A stretch of DNA of 41,773 nucleotides, from positions 1 through 41,773 of IMG/VR virus record IMGVR_UViG_3300010401_000020; one strand, given 5' to 3'. The stretch is from a virus. The position numbers and the translations under genes were made by a program. Shown one piece after another: positions 21,596 through 29,619 of the stretch. Numbering within the stretch: position 1 is the first letter of the stretch; every line of letters starts with the position of its first letter. The notes beneath the pieces were generated by a model that was given only the letters and a program-made list of their open reading frames with translations, did not search any database and had not been told where the DNA came from.

Positions 21596-22755
21596 TGGCT
21601 CTCAACGACGCAGACATCAATGAATCGATGGCCAAGGACTGGGAGGCGATCCGCGAGAAGTTCGCGGTGGAGGAGCCTACACCCGAGCCAGCCACTCCTG
21701 ACCCTGTTGATACGAAGGTCGAGCAAGCGCCGGCCAAAGAGCCGGAAGAGGGGCGCGATGAGCGGGGCCGGTTCACGCCAAAGGCGAAAGATGAGAAGGT
21801 CGAGCCTACAAAGGCCGATGATTCCGCCGGAACACCTGCACCTGCTCAGGCTGCATCTGAAACTCCAGTTGTTGGATCTCCAGGAGCAATTGCAGAGCGG
21901 GACATTAATCGGGCGCCTTCTACGTGGAAGCCCGCCGCGCGGGTAGATTTCGAAAAACTACCGCAGCATACGAGGGAAATGATTCATCGCCGTGAAGCTG
22001 ACTTCATGGCCGGCCAGGCTCAATTGCTCCCGGATGCCCAGTTGGGCAAGTCCATGCGCGAGGTGGTGGCGCCCTACAAAGCGTTGATCGATGCGGAAGC
22101 GGGCGGCCGGCCGGATGTCGCCTTCGCCGAACTCATGAAGACCGCCGCCATCCTGCGCATGGGCACACCGCAGCAAAAGCGCGATGTCGTCTTGCGGGTG
22201 GCGCAGCAATATGGGGTGGACCTGGGACAGCAGCCCCCGCAGCAGCCCCCGCAGCAGCCCGGTCAGCAACCTGCTCAACAGCCGCAGACCTTCCAAGATC
22301 CACGGGTTGACCAACTGTTGCAGCACCTGAATCAGGAACGCCAGCAAGCGGCGGCCCGCGAGCAACAGGCTTTGGAGGCCTCGGTCACCACTTGGATGAC
22401 GGAGGTGGATGAGAAGGGGCAGCCCAAGCATCCCTACATAGGGGATGTGCAGAACGAAATGAGTGCACTGGTTCCGCAGATTCGGCAGGCAAACCCTAGC
22501 TTAGCGCATAACGAAGTGCTACAACGTGCCTACGATACAGCGACTTGGGGCAACCCCGAGATTCGCGCACTGCTACAGCAGGCCCAAGGGACTGGGCAAG
22601 TACCGGTGGCTGATAACCAGACCCGCGTACGTGATGCCAAACGAGCCGCGAGCGTGAATGTACCTCGACGCGCGTCCACTCCGAGTCCCGGTAAACCCGG
22701 AACGATAGATGAGACGATCGCCGAGACGGCACGTGAGTTGGGACTCATCACGTAA
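21595..22755 (+). CDS. Scaffolding-like protein, 386 aa
   Basis: The sequence is acidic, Pro/Ala/Gln-rich and mostly disordered or helical: an N-terminal Glu/Pro segment, helical cores (QHTREMIHRREADFMAGQAQ and MREVVAPYKALIDAEAGG), a QQPPQQPPQQPGQQPAQQPQ tract encoded by CAG/CCC repeats at about 22228-22285, and a basic C-terminal tail that usually binds the capsid protein. It sits directly before the major capsid gene. Scaffolds nucleate procapsid assembly and leave before or during packaging. Confidence 0.8.
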   Translation: MALNDADINESMAKDWEAIREKFAVEEPTPEPATPDPVDTKVEQAPAKEPEEGRDERGRFTPKAKDEKVEPTKADDSAGTPAPAQAASETPVVGSPGAIAERDINRAPSTWKPAARVDFEKLPQHTREMIHRREADFMAGQAQLLPDAQLGKSMREVVAPYKALIDAEAGGRPDVAFAELMKTAAILRMGTPQQKRDVVLRVAQQYGVDLGQQPPQQPPQQPGQQPAQQPQTFQDPRVDQLLQHLNQERQQAAAREQQALEASVTTWMTEVDEKGQPKHPYIGDVQNEMSALVPQIRQANPSLAHNEVLQRAYDTATWGNPEIRALLQQAQGTGQVPVADNQTRVRDAKRAASVNVPRRASTPSPGKPGTIDETIAETARELGLIT

Positions 22756-22778
22756 CCGTATGAACTGGAGTCACCACC

Positions 22779-23762
22779 ATGCCCGCGGGCATTACCTCAC
22801 TCTTCACGGCGTGGACCGAGCTCGCGTCCACGACGTTCCGCAAGCACCGTACCGAAGTCGCTGACAACGTCAGCAAGCACAACTGGCTCTACCGGCGCCT
22901 CATGGCCAAGGGCCGCATCCGCACGGAAGACGGCGGACTGTCGATCGTCGCTCCGCTGGAATATGCCAGCAACTCGACTTACCAGCGCTATTCGGGCTTT
23001 GATGCGCTGGCAATCAACGCGGTCGATGTCCTGACGGCCGCGGAGTATGCGTGGCGTCAGGTTGCGGTGAACGTGGCGGCCAGCGGTCTTGAGCTGCGCA
23101 CGAACATGGGCGAAAGCCGGATTATCAACTTCACCAAGGCGAAGCTGCGCAACGCCAACAACAGCTTCAAGAACGGCATGTCCACGGACCTATACTCGGA
23201 CGGTACGGCTGCGAACCAGATCAACGGCATTCAGGCACTGATTGCGGACACCGGGTTGGGTACGGTCGGACAGATCAACTCAACCTCCTTCCCGTTCTGG
23301 CAGAACATCGTGCAGTCCGCCGCCGCCCCGCTACAAGGCGGTGGTGCGTTAACCTTGGGACCCTCTACGATCGAATCCCTGATGCTGGCGCTGTACATCA
23401 AGCTCACCCGCGGCAGTGACATGCCGGATGTCGGGGTGTTCGCGGATGATCTATTCACCTTCTACGAGCAGAGCCAGACGTCCATCAAGCGCTACACCAC
23501 GAATGAGACCGCAGACGGTGGGTTCATCACCCTGAAGTACAAGGGAATGGATATTGGCTTTGACTCCTCGGGAGGAATTCCGGCAACTCATGGATACTTC
23601 ATCAACACCGAGTACTTCGAGGCCGTCGCCCACCGGGATGCCAACATGACCATCATGGACGAACTGCACAGCGTCAACCAGGACGCGGTCGTGATCCCAG
23701 TATTGTGGATGGGCAATCTCACCTGCAGTAACCGCAGCCTACAGGGAGTTTTGAAGGCCTAA
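22779..23762 (+). CDS. Major capsid protein
   Basis: The 327-residue product has the length, composition and position of an HK97-fold capsid protein. N-terminal segments TSLFTAWTELASTTFRKH and NKHNW-like DNVSKHNWLYRRLMAKGRI are typical of capsid proteins beside P22-like portals. There is a long Gly/Asn/Thr-rich middle and a C-terminal NMTIMDELHSVNQDAVVIPV block. GGAG lies ahead of the ATG. It follows the scaffold gene and precedes a likely decoration protein. No protease domain is visible. Confidence 0.88.
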   Translation: MPAGITSLFTAWTELASTTFRKHRTEVADNVSKHNWLYRRLMAKGRIRTEDGGLSIVAPLEYASNSTYQRYSGFDALAINAVDVLTAAEYAWRQVAVNVAASGLELRTNMGESRIINFTKAKLRNANNSFKNGMSTDLYSDGTAANQINGIQALIADTGLGTVGQINSTSFPFWQNIVQSAAAPLQGGGALTLGPSTIESLMLALYIKLTRGSDMPDVGVFADDLFTFYEQSQTSIKRYTTNETADGGFITLKYKGMDIGFDSSGGIPATHGYFINTEYFEAVAHRDANMTIMDELHSVNQDAVVIPVLWMGNLTCSNRSLQGVLKA

Positions 23763-23787
23763 TAAGCCCTCAGAAGGAAAATCACAC

Positions 23788-24504
23788 ATGTTTGCAGCAA
23801 TTTGCCCTGTTGTCGGCACGCAGCCGTTCAACGATTGGTTCGCTCCCGACACCGTACAGCGCCAGCCCCTGGGCATGGAAGTCACCGCCGTCGATAACTA
23901 CTGGGGCACCGGTGTTTTCATCTATCTCAAATCCAATGATGCTGTCCTGAAAGGATCGGCGGTCTGTTGGGATGAGACCTATCAGGCAACGCTCTTGCCA
24001 TCCGCGGTCACGCAAGGATTCCCGTTTGCTGTTGCGATGGCCCCTGCGGCCTCGGGTACCTATTTCTGGGCACAGCATTCAGGACGTGCGGTCTATAAGA
24101 CCAACGCGACCGTAGCGGCGGATGGTGTACTCGCGGTGGCCGCGGCCGGGATTCTCGGTGCGACTGCGACAGGCAAGCAAGTCCTCGGCATTCGTAATCG
24201 TATTGCCGCGACCGGTACGGTGACCGTTTCGGCACTCACGACCAACGGCAACAATGTTCTGCTGTGTCAGAAGGGCTATGACGGGTTTTTCTTGGGCATG
24301 GCGCTCTCCGGTACGGGCATTCCCGCCTCAACGGTCGTGGCGGGCCTGGATCCGGATGGCAAGCGCATCTACACCGGTTCGGCCATCGGGACGTTCGGGG
24401 ACAAGAACTCGACCGCCTCCGGGCAGGTGACGATCACCGGAACCTACACCGGTTATGGGTCAGGCATTCTGAACCGACCCTCCTGCATGCAGATCGTGAC
24501 CTAA
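23788..24504 (+). CDS. Probable capsid decoration or head protein, 238 aa
   Basis: The protein is beta-rich and small-residue-rich, with no membrane segment or enzyme motif. Its N-terminal 120 residues (PVVGTQPFNDWFAPDTVQRQ, then GVFIYLKSNDAVLKGSAVCW) resemble proteins encoded directly after major capsid genes in related phages. The C-terminal half has Ig-like beta repeats (TVTVSALTTNGNNVLL, SGQVTITGTYTGYGSG). AAGGA precedes the ATG. A role in decorating or stabilising the shell is inferred from position. Confidence 0.65.
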   Translation: MFAAICPVVGTQPFNDWFAPDTVQRQPLGMEVTAVDNYWGTGVFIYLKSNDAVLKGSAVCWDETYQATLLPSAVTQGFPFAVAMAPAASGTYFWAQHSGRAVYKTNATVAADGVLAVAAAGILGATATGKQVLGIRNRIAATGTVTVSALTTNGNNVLLCQKGYDGFFLGMALSGTGIPASTVVAGLDPDGKRIYTGSAIGTFGDKNSTASGQVTITGTYTGYGSGILNRPSCMQIVT

Positions 24505-24514
24505 GGAGACGATT

Positions 24515-24883
24515 TTGACCATTCAAGCGCGTCTTACAGTGGCGGGTCTGTCGGCGGTGACAGCGAAAGCCATCACGGGCACCACAGCCAACGCCCTCAC
24601 GGCCACCGGCAGCACGCAGGCAGGTGCGCTGCCGCTGCCGGCCGATACCTGCAAGTTCACCACGGTGGGTTCAGGCACGGGTGCTTTGATTCCGCCCTCC
24701 AATCCGGGGGATGCAGGCACGGTCTACAACGGAGGGGCGAATGCGCTGCTGCTATATCCACCGGTGGGCGGCACGATCAATGGACTATCCGCGAATGCGG
24801 GTTATTCGATCGCCACCGCAACACCGTACTGCGAATGGGTCTGTGTGGATCCGGTGACGTTCCTCGCCTCTCAAGCCGCCTGA
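24515..24883 (+). CDS. Head-associated beta protein, 122 aa, TTG start
   Basis: TTG at 24515-24517 follows AAGGAG at good spacing and is the only start that fits. The product is Ala/Gly/Thr-rich with predicted beta strands (TVYNGGANALLLYPPVGGTI, then NAGYSIATATPYCEW), like small head-decorating or vertex proteins. It sits between the decoration-like gene and a conserved head-completion gene. The stop lies inside a perfect RNA hairpin. Confidence 0.7.
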   Translation: MTIQARLTVAGLSAVTAKAITGTTANALTATGSTQAGALPLPADTCKFTTVGSGTGALIPPSNPGDAGTVYNGGANALLLYPPVGGTINGLSANAGYSIATATPYCEWVCVDPVTFLASQAA

Positions 24884-24900
24884 CGGTTAACCCGTCAGGC
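24878..24900 (+). other. Intercistronic RNA hairpin
   Basis: GCCTGACGG pairs perfectly with CCGTCAGGC around a 5-base loop, and the stem contains the stop codon of the upstream gene. No T-run follows, so it is not a standard terminator. It could stabilise the upstream capsid mRNAs, be a processing site, or lower expression of the genes beyond it. Confidence 0.55.
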
Positions 24901-24919
24901 CTAACAGGAGACAACCTCC

Positions 24920-25540
24920 ATGCCGATTGGTTTAGCCAAAGAGATCATGCCGCATGTGCGGTTCGAAAATCGTGACTACGGCCGTGACGAGGAGGCTTCG
25001 ATCAAAGCCGGCCGTCACATCCCCAGAACCGCCACCTTCATCATCATCACGAGTCACGGTAGTAAGGACTCGTCCGACCAGATCGCCGATGAATGGCTGC
25101 CCCGAAAGCGCCGGGAAGCCTCGCAGGGCGCCTACAACATCGAATGGGTGGAGCACTTCGAGCGCCAGTACAAAGCCTGGCGGGAAGGTCATGAGCTGCC
25201 CCGTGATGGGACTCCCATCATGACTTGGCAGTGTGTGAGTGCTGAGCAGAACACCCGCCTGCGGGCTCTGGGCATCACGGTGGTGGAGGATTTGGCCGCC
25301 ATTCCGGATGGGGGCTTGGCCGAATACGGACTGGATGCGCGGTATATGCGCGACCTGGCTCGAGCCTGGATCGCCGAAGGCCAGCAGAAGGGCATCAATG
25401 CCCAGGAGCTCGCGCGTGCCAAGTCGGAGATTGAGCGCCAGCGCGATGTGATTGCACGGCAGGAAGAGCGTTTGCAGAAGCTCGAGGCGCGATTGGAGGA
25501 CGAGCCGAAGGGCCGCAAGCGGCGCGAGGAAGCCGCGTAG
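24920..25540 (+). CDS. Conserved head-region protein, 206 aa
   Basis: The N-terminal part contains PHVRFENRDYGRDEEASIKA and IWQ-like PIMTWQCVSAEQNTRLRALG. The C-terminal third is a coiled coil rich in Glu, Arg and Gln (ELARAKSEIERQRDVIARQE). I recognise the pattern from proteins located between capsid and tail-adaptor genes in podovirus-like phages. The exact role is unknown. AGGAG precedes the ATG. Its TAG is followed by the ribosome site of the next gene. Confidence 0.7.
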   Translation: MPIGLAKEIMPHVRFENRDYGRDEEASIKAGRHIPRTATFIIITSHGSKDSSDQIADEWLPRKRREASQGAYNIEWVEHFERQYKAWREGHELPRDGTPIMTWQCVSAEQNTRLRALGITVVEDLAAIPDGGLAEYGLDARYMRDLARAWIAEGQQKGINAQELARAKSEIERQRDVIARQEERLQKLEARLEDEPKGRKRREEAA

Positions 25541-25550
25541 GAGATGCATC

Positions 25551-26258
25551 ATCAGCCTGCTGTCGGTTGTTCAATCGATCGCCCTCAAGGTGCTCTCGAC
25601 CAAACCGACAGCCGCCGCGGCCTCGGCTGATCCGAAAATCCTGCAGGCCGTTGAGTATGTGAATGAAGCCGGGCAGGAATTGTGCGCGCGACACTCCTGG
25701 CAGGTGATGACGCGGGAAGCGACATTCTTGAGCGTGGCGGCTGAAGTTCAAGGCACGATCCAATCGATCGCGGGGACTGATTTCAACTTCATCATCAACG
25801 AGACGATGTGGAATCGCACCCAGCGTCGTCCGCTGTTTGGTCCCAAATCTTCCGCCGAATGGCAGAATCTCAAAGCGCAGTTCTCATCCGGTCCCTGGGC
25901 GTCCTATCGGCTGCGGGGTAATCAACTGCTCTTCTTCCCCATTCCCACGGCAGGACAATCGGTCTATTTCGAATGGTGCAGCAAGTTCTGGGTGACGAGC
26001 AGTGGAGGGACGCCGCAGATTGGCATTCAGGCGGATACCGATGTGGCGTTGCTCGATGAGCGGCTGATCGCGCTCGATGGACTGTGGCGGTTCAAGCGCG
26101 CGAACAAGCTCTCGTATGATGAGGACTACGACAAGGCGCAAGCGGCCATCGATGACGCGATTAGTCGCGATGGCAGCAAGCCGCGGTTGAATCTCGCCGG
26201 TCCGCCGAACGAGCTACAGCCGGTCGTCGTTGTGCCGATCGGCAACTGGGGGCTTTGA
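25551..26258 (+). CDS. Tail tubular/adaptor-like protein with a rare start codon, 235 aa
   Basis: The product (SLLSVVQSIALKVLS ... LCARHSWQVMTREATFLSV ... NETMWNRTQRRPLFGP ... FFPIPTAGQSVYFEWCSKFW) matches a conserved phage protein located beside the stabilisation gene and thought to be a gp4-like head-tail adaptor. No ATG, GTG or TTG lies at the expected N-terminus. AGGAG (25539-25543) is placed 7 bases before an ATC at 25551, which I take as the start. A CTG at 25557 is the alternative. A nearby ATG at 25544 is in another frame and ends quickly. Confidence 0.72.
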   Translation: MSLLSVVQSIALKVLSTKPTAAAASADPKILQAVEYVNEAGQELCARHSWQVMTREATFLSVAAEVQGTIQSIAGTDFNFIINETMWNRTQRRPLFGPKSSAEWQNLKAQFSSGPWASYRLRGNQLLFFPIPTAGQSVYFEWCSKFWVTSSGGTPQIGIQADTDVALLDERLIALDGLWRFKRANKLSYDEDYDKAQAAIDDAISRDGSKPRLNLAGPPNELQPVVVVPIGNWGL

Positions 26259-27812
26259 GTGGCCTTCGGACGCTCCACACGCCGCGCGCCGGATCGCAGT
26301 CAGGAGCCGGAAACGTCCTCCATCCCGGCCCCCATCGGGGGCGTCAATGCGCGGGACGCTTTGGCGCAGATGCCGCCGACTGATTGTGTCTCTGCGGTCA
26401 ACTGTTTTGGTACGCCGTCCTATATCCAGATTCCGCGCAGTGGCAATCAGGTGTGGGCGTCTGGGCTCATCGGACACGTTGAAACCGTGATGGCCTACAA
26501 CGGCCTCACCTCACGCAAGCTCTTTGGTGTTTCCAACAACAGTATCTACGACATCACCGCGCAGGGTGCCGTGGGAGCAGCCCTCGTATCGGGCATCGGT
26601 AATTCCCGACTGCAACATCAGATGTTCAATGCGGGCGGCGGTAATGTGCTGGTGTGGGTCAATGGCGGTGTCCAGCCGCAATACTATGATGGAACAACGT
26701 GGGCCAACACCACGATTTCCGGGACCGGATTGACGCCCGCCAATCTCATCACCGCGACCGTCTTCAAACAACGGATGTGGTACATTGAGAATAACTCGAT
26801 GAACGTCTGGTATTCGGGTGTATCCGCATTCCAGGGCGCGCTCACACAGTTACCGCTCGGCCAGCTCTTCAAGAAGGGCGGCATTCTCATGCAAATGGCC
26901 ACCTGGACCATAGACAACGTTTCGGGCATCGATGACTACGCGGTCTTTATCACGAGTGAAGGGGAAGTCGCGGTCTATAAGGGCTACGATCCTTCAGCGA
27001 TTGCAACTTGGAGTCTGGTGGGTATCTTCAACATCGGGCGTCCCATTGGGCGGCGGTGTTATGCAAAGCTTGCCTCTGATCTGGTCGTGATCACAGCGGA
27101 TGGGTTGACTCCGCTGTCCAAGGCCATGCTGACGGATCGCACCCAGGCCGATACCCAGCTCACCTACAAGATCATTAATGCGCTGAACACGGATGTACAG
27201 TTGTTCAATGCCAACTTTGGCTGGCAGGTGATCGACTATCCCCTGGGAAACAAGCTGATTTTGAACGTACCCGAGTCCACGACGGTCTCACATCAGTGGG
27301 TGATGAACTCGGTCTGCAAGTCTTGGTGGCCGTTTCGGGCTTGGAATGCCTGTTGTTGGGAACTGCAGCAAGATGCGTTGTACTTCGGTGAGAATGGCCG
27401 GGTGTTCCTGGCCGATACGGGAGTATCCGATGCGGGTGCTGCGATCTCCGTGGACTGTAAGCCGGCGTTCTCGTACTTCAACTCTCCGGGGCAGCTGAAG
27501 AACTTTCTCATGGCGCAGCCGATCTTTCAGGCCAGCGCCCAGATCAACCCGCAGATCACGCTCGATGTGGATTACAACGACGCGGTGAACCCCTCCCCGC
27601 CGTTTCTGTCCACGGGCTTGGCTCCTTGGGATACGAGTCCCTGGGATACCACCCCTTGGGGGGATCTGTCGCCGACGTTGCCCATCAAGAACTGGCAGGG
27701 CGTTACAGGATTGGGATATGCCGCAAGCGGACGGATCAGTCTTCAGGCCAAAGGGCTCATCGCTCAATGGTTCGCGACCAACTATCTCTATGAAGACGGA
27801 GGGCCGCTCTAG
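26259..27812 (+). CDS. P22 gp10-like stabilisation (tail-closure) protein, 517 aa
   Basis: The beta-propeller-like sequence follows the pattern of packaged-DNA stabilisation proteins: FCVNAR-like GGVNARDALAQMPPTDCVSA, repeated strand-turn segments, GEVAVYKGYDPSAIATWSLV and a C-terminal repeat PWDTSPWDTTPWG. These proteins plug the portal after packaging and attach the tail needle or spikes. GTG starts immediately after the upstream TGA with GGGG upstream. The gene overlaps the GNAT-like gene by 23 bases. The position after the adaptor gene is the standard one. Confidence 0.82.
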   Translation: MAFGRSTRRAPDRSQEPETSSIPAPIGGVNARDALAQMPPTDCVSAVNCFGTPSYIQIPRSGNQVWASGLIGHVETVMAYNGLTSRKLFGVSNNSIYDITAQGAVGAALVSGIGNSRLQHQMFNAGGGNVLVWVNGGVQPQYYDGTTWANTTISGTGLTPANLITATVFKQRMWYIENNSMNVWYSGVSAFQGALTQLPLGQLFKKGGILMQMATWTIDNVSGIDDYAVFITSEGEVAVYKGYDPSAIATWSLVGIFNIGRPIGRRCYAKLASDLVVITADGLTPLSKAMLTDRTQADTQLTYKIINALNTDVQLFNANFGWQVIDYPLGNKLILNVPESTTVSHQWVMNSVCKSWWPFRAWNACCWELQQDALYFGENGRVFLADTGVSDAGAAISVDCKPAFSYFNSPGQLKNFLMAQPIFQASAQINPQITLDVDYNDAVNPSPPFLSTGLAPWDTSPWDTTPWGDLSPTLPIKNWQGVTGLGYAASGRISLQAKGLIAQWFATNYLYEDGGPL

Positions 27813-28209
27813 GCTGGTCTTTGGCGATGACATATGTGTTGCAAACTGGTGTCGCGAGCGCTTGCCGAACTTCCTGGGATGGAATGGCCATTATGTTGCG
27901 ATCGGTTATGAACGAGGCGGAACTCTCAAGGGTGCGATTGTTTTTACGCAGTACTCAGGCTCAAACATCGTTATTGCGTGTGCGCTCGAAGCGCCTCTCA
28001 CGCGCCGGTTCTTGCGCGCTATCTTCTATTATCCCTTTCTGCAACTCGGATGTCGGCGAGTCACCGCCCTCATCGATGAGGACAACGCTCGATCCCGCCG
28101 ACTCGTTGAATCGGCTGGCTTCGAGCTCGAGGGCCGAATGAGACAGGCCACACTCCAGGGGGACGTGCTGATCTACGGCCTGCTCAAGGAGCATTGCAAA
28201 TGGCTCTGA
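27790..28209 (+). CDS. GNAT-like acetyltransferase domain protein, 139 aa
   Basis: The second half has the GNAT fold signature, though the acetyl-CoA loop is degenerate: PLTRRFLRAIFYYPFLQLGC, then RRVTALIDEDNARSRRLVES and AGFELEGRMRQA, matching strands 4-5 and the alpha4 motif. Phages of this type commonly carry such a protein inside the tail block, where it may modify a virion or host protein. The ATG at 27790 lies inside the end of the upstream gene. The stop overlaps the next gene by 10 bases. Confidence 0.75.
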   Translation: MKTEGRSRLVFGDDICVANWCRERLPNFLGWNGHYVAIGYERGGTLKGAIVFTQYSGSNIVIACALEAPLTRRFLRAIFYYPFLQLGCRRVTALIDEDNARSRRLVESAGFELEGRMRQATLQGDVLIYGLLKEHCKWL

Positions 28210-29195
28210 GATTCCGCGGCCTCGACGGACCGTTAGAGACGGTTTACCGCAAAGACTCCGGGTCGCCTCCGCAAGCGGTGGACCCCTATACGCAAGCCGC
28301 GGCTCAGTATGGCCTTTCGACCGGCACGGCGCGATTCAACGCAGGACTCAATCGCACCAATCAAGTCAACCCCATGGGGAGCTCCACGTGGAGCGCTTCC
28401 TCTCCCGCTGCACAACCGAGTCCCGTTGGTGGTTCTGGGCCAGTCGGGTATCAGGGGCCAGTGGGACGGTCCGCCTCAGGTCCCGGCGCAACCATTCCTT
28501 TTGGAGGTACTTCCAACGGCTATGGAGGGGTGCCGTTTGGATTGGGTGGACAGGTTCCCAATGCGCCAACCTATGGCGGGTCGGCGGATGCCTCGGGCGG
28601 GGCGCCGACGTATACGCAGACGACTCAACTTGCACCGCAGTTCCAGAGCCAGTTGGATAAGCCCATTGACACCTCGGGTCTTGCGGGTATGCCGGGTGGC
28701 CCATCCACCACTCAGGATTTGCAGAGTACGCGCGATGCGCTCTATCAGCAGCAGATGCAATACCTGCAGCCAGAGCAGACTCAAGAACGCAGCGAGCTGG
28801 AGAGTCGGCTGGCGAATGAGGGCGCGATGCCCGGTTCTCCTGCCTACAAGACGGAAATGGATCGACTCTCCCGGGAACAGGAATTTCAGACCTCCAACGC
28901 GCGTACCCAGGCTATTACCGGGGGGGGCGCAGAACAATCCCGCTTGTTTGGGCTCGGCACTCAGGGACTGCAGAATCAGATCACGACGCGCGACACGCCG
29001 CTCAAGGAGTGGGCCGCGCTGACCGGTCCGAGCGGGGGAACCTCGCAAGCACTGACTCCCGACATCTCGGGCGCATTCGGCCAGCAGCTGCAGAGTCAGT
29101 TGGCCGGTTACAACGCCAATGTCGCCTCCAACAACGCCACAACCCAGGACGTGACATCGCTCGCCGCCTTGGCCGCGATGTACTTCATGATGTGA
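28200..29195 (+). CDS. Internal virion/ejection-associated protein, 331 aa
   Basis: AAGGAG lies 8 bases before the ATG at 28200-28202. The first 150 residues are Gly/Pro/Ser-rich and probably disordered. Residues about 150-250 are Gln- and Arg-rich helices (QQMQYLQPEQTQERSELESR, then LSREQEFQTSNARTQAITG). The C-terminus ends with a short hydrophobic run (SLAALAAMYFMM). This mixture is typical of proteins ejected with DNA by podoviruses, and it stands in the correct place, but no exact family is recognised. Confidence 0.65.
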   Translation: MALRFRGLDGPLETVYRKDSGSPPQAVDPYTQAAAQYGLSTGTARFNAGLNRTNQVNPMGSSTWSASSPAAQPSPVGGSGPVGYQGPVGRSASGPGATIPFGGTSNGYGGVPFGLGGQVPNAPTYGGSADASGGAPTYTQTTQLAPQFQSQLDKPIDTSGLAGMPGGPSTTQDLQSTRDALYQQQMQYLQPEQTQERSELESRLANEGAMPGSPAYKTEMDRLSREQEFQTSNARTQAITGGGAEQSRLFGLGTQGLQNQITTRDTPLKEWAALTGPSGGTSQALTPDISGAFGQQLQSQLAGYNANVASNNATTQDVTSLAALAAMYFMM

Positions 29196-29398
29196 TGTAC
29201 GTCGAAATCACACACCCGAAACGTAATCTGCTGGTCAACTGGATGGCCCGGCAGGAGCGCGCACGGCAGGTGATGGTCCGCCGCCGTCTCATTCCGTGGT
29301 CTGTTCGCCGCGATCCAGACGCTGCACAAACCCTATTCACTCAAATCGACGCGGCGCTCAAACAGAACGCACGCGACTATGTACGAGGAGCCCCATGA
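29195..29398 (+). CDS. Small basic protein in the ejection block, 67 aa
   Basis: ATG at 29195-29197 overlaps the upstream TGA. The product (MYVEITHPKRNLLVNWMARQ...) is Arg-rich with one predicted helix and a Tyr-Val beta start, suggesting nucleic-acid or protein binding. Its TGA overlaps the next ATG. Function unknown. Confidence 0.6.
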   Translation: MYVEITHPKRNLLVNWMARQERARQVMVRRRLIPWSVRRDPDAAQTLFTQIDAALKQNARDYVRGAP

Positions 29399-29619
29399 GC
29401 GCCAATCCCCAAGCAATGGCCCAGATGTTGGCGGCCGGTCTCGGACCCCAGCCATCCGGACAAGGCTCTCCCATGGGGGCCGGGGCTGAACTCGCTCAGA
29501 AGCTGATGTTGATGCGGGCTCTGCAGCAGGGGCAGCCGCAGAATCCGATGATGCCGCCGGGTATGCCGCAATCCCAGGGGCCCAATGCCATGCCGATGCC
29601 GGGGGGCGTCAATGCCTGA
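29395..29619 (+). CDS. Small Met/Gln/Pro-rich protein, 74 aa
   Basis: GAGGAG precedes the ATG, which overlaps the upstream stop as ATGA. The sequence is low in complexity (QNPMMPPGMPQSQGPNAMPM) after one helix (AELAQKLMLMRALQ). It overlaps the following gene by 8 bases. Similar low-complexity proteins accompany podoviral ejection proteins. No function can be assigned. Confidence 0.55.
   Translation: MSANPQAMAQMLAAGLGPQPSGQGSPMGAGAELAQKLMLMRALQQGQPQNPMMPPGMPQSQGPNAMPMPGGVNA

Noticed and set aside
22228-22285. Short CAG/CCC repeats, considered as a CRISPR or microsatellite element
   Set aside because: They lie in frame in the scaffold gene and encode a Gln/Pro linker; no spacer-like structure.
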